From positions 4,526,001-4,590,000 of the forward strand of contig NZ_CP109796.1 of assembly GCF_038725785.1 (NCBI RefSeq): DNA of 64,000 bases. The letters run 5' to 3'. Position numbers and translations under genes: made by a program. This document shows positions 61,921-64,000 of the stretch, piece by piece. The stretch comes from Termitidicoccus mucosus (GTDB lineage: Bacteria > Verrucomicrobiota > Verrucomicrobiia > Opitutales > Opitutaceae). The notes beneath the pieces were generated by a model. It was not told where the DNA came from, did no database searches, and was given only the letters and a program-made list of their open reading frames with translations. The stretch's first letter is position 1, and each line of letters opens with the position of its first letter.

Positions 61921-62675
61921 ATCCGCCTGCCAAACCCCTTGCGCTCTACTCCGTCATCATCCCCGCCCGGGACGAGGAGGAGTCGCTTCCGTCCACCCTG
62001 CGCGATATCCACGCCACGTTTGCCGGGGCGGGAATCCCCCATGAACTGGTGGTGGTTGACGACGGCAGTCGCGACGGCACCTGGACGATTCTGGAAAAAT
62101 TAAGAAACGAGATACCCGCGCTTGCGCCGGTCAAGAATCCCGGTCCGCATGGCTTTGGACGCGCCATCATCTACGGCCTGGACCACAGCCGGGGGGACGC
62201 GGTGGTCATCATGATGGCCGACGCCTCCGACCCCCCGGCCGACGCGGTCAAATACTGGAACCTGCTCAACGCCGGCTGGGACTGCGTCTTCGGCAGCCGT
62301 TTTATTAAGGGTGGGAAAGTAATTGATTATCCCCGCATAAAGCTCTGGATCAACCGGCTGGCCAATTTTTTCGTGCGCATCGGCTTTAACATAAGGCTCA
62401 ACGACACGACCAACGCATTCAAGGCCTACCGCCGCGCGGTGATCGACGGCTGCCGGCCGTTGATCGCGCCGCACTTCAACCTGACGGTGGAAATCCCGCT
62501 GAAGGCGATCGTGCGCGGCTTCACCTGGACGGTGATCCCCATATCATGGCAAAACCGCAAGCACGGCGTGGCCAAGCTCAAGATCAAGGAGATGGGCAGC
62601 CGCTACTTCTTCATCTGCGCCTACGTCTGGCTCGAAAAATACTTCAGCAGGGGTGATTATAAACGGCAGACATGA
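61917..62675 (+). CDS. GT2 glycosyltransferase, dolichyl-phosphate-mannose-synthase-like
   Basis: GT-A enzyme of 252 residues transferring a sugar from a nucleotide donor, probably to polyprenyl phosphate. It begins YSVIIPARDEEESLPSTL and has VVVDDGSRDGTW, VVIMMADASDPPADAV (in place of the canonical DADLQ-type motif) and CVFGSRFIKGGKV. No membrane helices follow, as in the short DPM1 type. It overlaps its neighbours by four bases on both sides. The GtrA-family gene downstream is the expected partner for polyprenyl-linked sugars. Confidence 0.88.
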   Translation: MNPPAKPLALYSVIIPARDEEESLPSTLRDIHATFAGAGIPHELVVVDDGSRDGTWTILEKLRNEIPALAPVKNPGPHGFGRAIIYGLDHSRGDAVVIMMADASDPPADAVKYWNLLNAGWDCVFGSRFIKGGKVIDYPRIKLWINRLANFFVRIGFNIRLNDTTNAFKAYRRAVIDGCRPLIAPHFNLTVEIPLKAIVRGFTWTVIPISWQNRKHGVAKLKIKEMGSRYFFICAYVWLEKYFSRGDYKRQT

Positions 62676-63577
62676 GAGTTTCGATCATCACCGCAGTTTA
62701 TAACAAGCTGGAATGTTCAAGGAAATTCCATGTGAGCCTGACCAAGTATCCACCAGCATGCGACTGGTCATTACTATGGATTGATAATGGCAGCACCGAT
62801 GGGACGCGCGAGTGGCTGAAAAGCCTTTCACCAAACAGAAACCACGTTGTTTTTAACGATCAAAATCTTGGATATGCGGCTGGCAATAATATTGGAGCGA
62901 ACATATCAGGAGGTGACGTTTTGATCTTATTAAATAATGATTTGATTTTAACTGCTAACTGGCTTGACCCATTGTCTCATTCATTAAAATCCATTGAGCG
63001 AGCGGGAATAATCGGGAACATCCAGTTGCAGCCTGCAACGGGGCGGATTGATCATGCGGGGGTTTGCTATGATTTGATCGGTCGACCCGACCATTATCTC
63101 AAGGGACGCCGTCTGTCGGCGGCGCGCGGGCCGGGGCGGTTTTCCAACGCCGTCACCGCCGCCTGCTGCATGATTCGCCGGGATTTATTTTTATCGGTCG
63201 GCGGTTTCGACGAGCGTTTCCGCAATGGGTGCGAGGATGTGGATCTGTGCCTGCGACTCGGGCAGAAGGGCTACCGGCATTGGGTGGATTACCGGAGCGT
63301 GGTTTATCATCATGTGAGTGCCAGTCCGGGGAGGAAGGACCACGATTTGCAGAATCAGGCGTTGTTCCTGCAACGCTGGGGGCATCTCACCTCCAAATGG
63401 GGGCAGAAAGACTGGCCTGGCAATTATTTGTCCAAACACCTGCATAACCCGACCCGGCTAAACGGCACAAAGACACTGGATGCGATCTTGCGTCTGCTCC
63501 GGCTCAAGCACGGCGATTCCAAATGGGCCGCCCAAATGCGTCAGCGCATCATGGCAGCGGCTTCGCCGCCAGTTTAA
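62672..63577 (+). CDS. GT2 glycosyltransferase, rhamnosyltransferase-like
   Basis: Cytosolic glycosyltransferase of 301 residues, beginning MRVSIITAVYNKLECSRKF. It has LLWIDNGSTDGTREWL, GYAAGNNIGANISGGDVLILLNNDLILT and CMIRRDLFLSVGGFDERFRNGCEDVDLCLRLGQKGYRHW, the pattern of WbbL-type rhamnosyl and related GT2 enzymes. The stop TAA at 63575 is followed in frame by a gene fragment. Together with the rml genes it could transfer rhamnose. Confidence 0.88.
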   Translation: MRVSIITAVYNKLECSRKFHVSLTKYPPACDWSLLWIDNGSTDGTREWLKSLSPNRNHVVFNDQNLGYAAGNNIGANISGGDVLILLNNDLILTANWLDPLSHSLKSIERAGIIGNIQLQPATGRIDHAGVCYDLIGRPDHYLKGRRLSAARGPGRFSNAVTAACCMIRRDLFLSVGGFDERFRNGCEDVDLCLRLGQKGYRHWVDYRSVVYHHVSASPGRKDHDLQNQALFLQRWGHLTSKWGQKDWPGNYLSKHLHNPTRLNGTKTLDAILRLLRLKHGDSKWAAQMRQRIMAAASPPV

Positions 63578-63781
63578 GAGCGTCTAACAAAATGGCTTGA
63601 GGAGAACAGCTGCTACCTATATGCTCTTGTATATCTGCGCAACTGGACAGACACTACCCAGCCTTTTACCGCCTCCATTCAGTTGTTTTTCATCGGTGTC
63701 TTGGGAGAATACATCGGTGCCATTCTGACCAGGATCACGCGGCGCCACCGGGTCATAGAGGAAGAGCGCATCAATTTCTAA
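63578..63781 (+). pseudogene. C-terminal remnant of a GtrB-like GT2 gene
   Basis: Reading in frame after the preceding stop codon gives a hydrophobic segment and then FFIGVLGEYIGAILTRITRR and EEERINF before a TAA at 63779-63781. This is the characteristic tail of polyprenyl-phosphate glycosyltransferases of the GtrB/ArnC type, including the IGVLGEYIG turn after the last helix. No start codon or catalytic domain is present, so only the tail has survived. The adjacent gtrA-like gene is the normal partner of such an enzyme. Confidence 0.75.
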
Positions 63782-63786
63782 GCCCG

Positions 63787-64000
63787 ATGCTGAACCTGCG
63801 CCTGATAAAATTTCTTTTGGTCGGGGTGCTGAACACACTCGTGGGCTATGGGTTGTTCTGCTTCTTTGTGTTTACGGGGCTGCACTACAGTTTTGCCGTC
63901 CTTATCGCCACCATTCTTGGGGTGCTTTTCAACTTCCAATCCACCCGCAAACTGGTTTTTAATGACCGGCATGGTTGCGGCCTGCCCACCCTCTCTCTTT
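63787..64000 (+). CDS. GtrA-family membrane protein (partial, 3' end outside window)
   Basis: The first 71 codons are visible. MLNLRLIKFLLVGVLNTLVGYGLF is the conserved first helix of GtrA flippase-like proteins, and ILGVLFNFQSTRKLVF is the start of the third with its F-N-F-x-S-x-R/K-x-V-F signature. GtrA proteins help translocate or present polyprenyl-linked sugars with a GtrB-type glycosyltransferase. The matching GtrB gene just upstream is only a remnant, so its donor may come from the GT2 gene at 61917. Confidence 0.85.
   Translation, partial: MLNLRLIKFLLVGVLNTLVGYGLFCFFVFTGLHYSFAVLIATILGVLFNFQSTRKLVFNDRHGCGLPTLSL

Overview
The window looks like a chromosome segment of a Verrucomicrobiota bacterium, most likely family Opitutaceae. 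The reasons are a GC-rich genome, a TonB-dependent receptor with the VELSPFVV plug-entry motif, a giant autotransporter built from autotransporter-associated beta-strand repeats, a secreted protein with a Gly-rich C-terminal sorting tail, UroD-fold proteins inside a glycan locus, and many intergenic long hairpins. This assignment is an inference from gene content. No rRNA, tRNA, CRISPR array, transposase or phage gene was seen.

Layout. (1) 1-8.3 kb is mixed housekeeping: a periplasmic peroxiredoxin, lysine 2,3-aminomutase (kamA), a GNAT acetyltransferase, an ArsR-type regulator overlapping an M14/aspartoacylase-type peptidase, queC, a zinc-ribbon coiled-coil protein, pdxH and a LacI-family regulator. 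Spacers carry several families of long inverted repeats. (2) 8.6-38.9 kb is a glycan-utilisation region. A minus-strand set (cellulase-like hydrolase, 1703-residue autotransporter, UroD-like protein, secreted TIG/NHL protein) diverges from a plus-strand run (GH30, a second UroD-like protein, two Gfo/Idh/MocA oxidoreductases, heparinase II/III-type lyase, SSS symporter, GH78-like rhamnosidase). Then come a minus-strand LamG/DUF1961 protein, a TonB receptor overlapping a GH105-type hydrolase, and a Tsx-like porin. Lyase, GH105, rhamnosidase and YesU-like protein together suggest a uronate- and rhamnose-containing polysaccharide such as rhamnogalacturonan. A 17-bp dyad recurs upstream of three minus-strand genes here and is probably the operator of this regulon. 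(3) 39-43 kb holds a conserved hypothetical protein, a DTW-domain tRNA aminocarboxypropyltransferase, queD and a succinyl-CoA:acetate-type CoA-transferase. (4) 43.4-64 kb is a surface-polysaccharide (O-antigen-like) cluster of the ABC-transporter-dependent type. It contains a GbsR-type regulator, a UER1-like epimerase/reductase, rmlB, a four-helix-bundle gene, rmlA, wzm, wzt with a C-terminal glycan-recognition domain, five methyltransferases (one fused to a long coiled coil), a three-domain glycosyltransferase, a polytopic membrane protein, two CDP-paratose-2-epimerase-like enzymes, two GT2 enzymes and a GtrA protein cut by the window end. About 50-58.3 kb is visibly more AT-rich than the rest and contains decayed gene fragments at its right edge, as expected for a transferred glycan cassette.

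The most interesting points are these. The rhamnose pathway lacks rmlC but has a gene resembling the plant/giant-virus bifunctional 3,5-epimerase/4-reductase. A methyltransferase-coiled-coil protein next to a Wzt-C transporter may be an analogue of the WbdD chain-length ruler. A shared operator dyad lies in the glycan locus. Two UroD-fold proteins sit inside a sugar catabolic locus. Nested palindromic elements occupy many intergenic spaces, and one supplies the stop codons of both flanking convergent genes.
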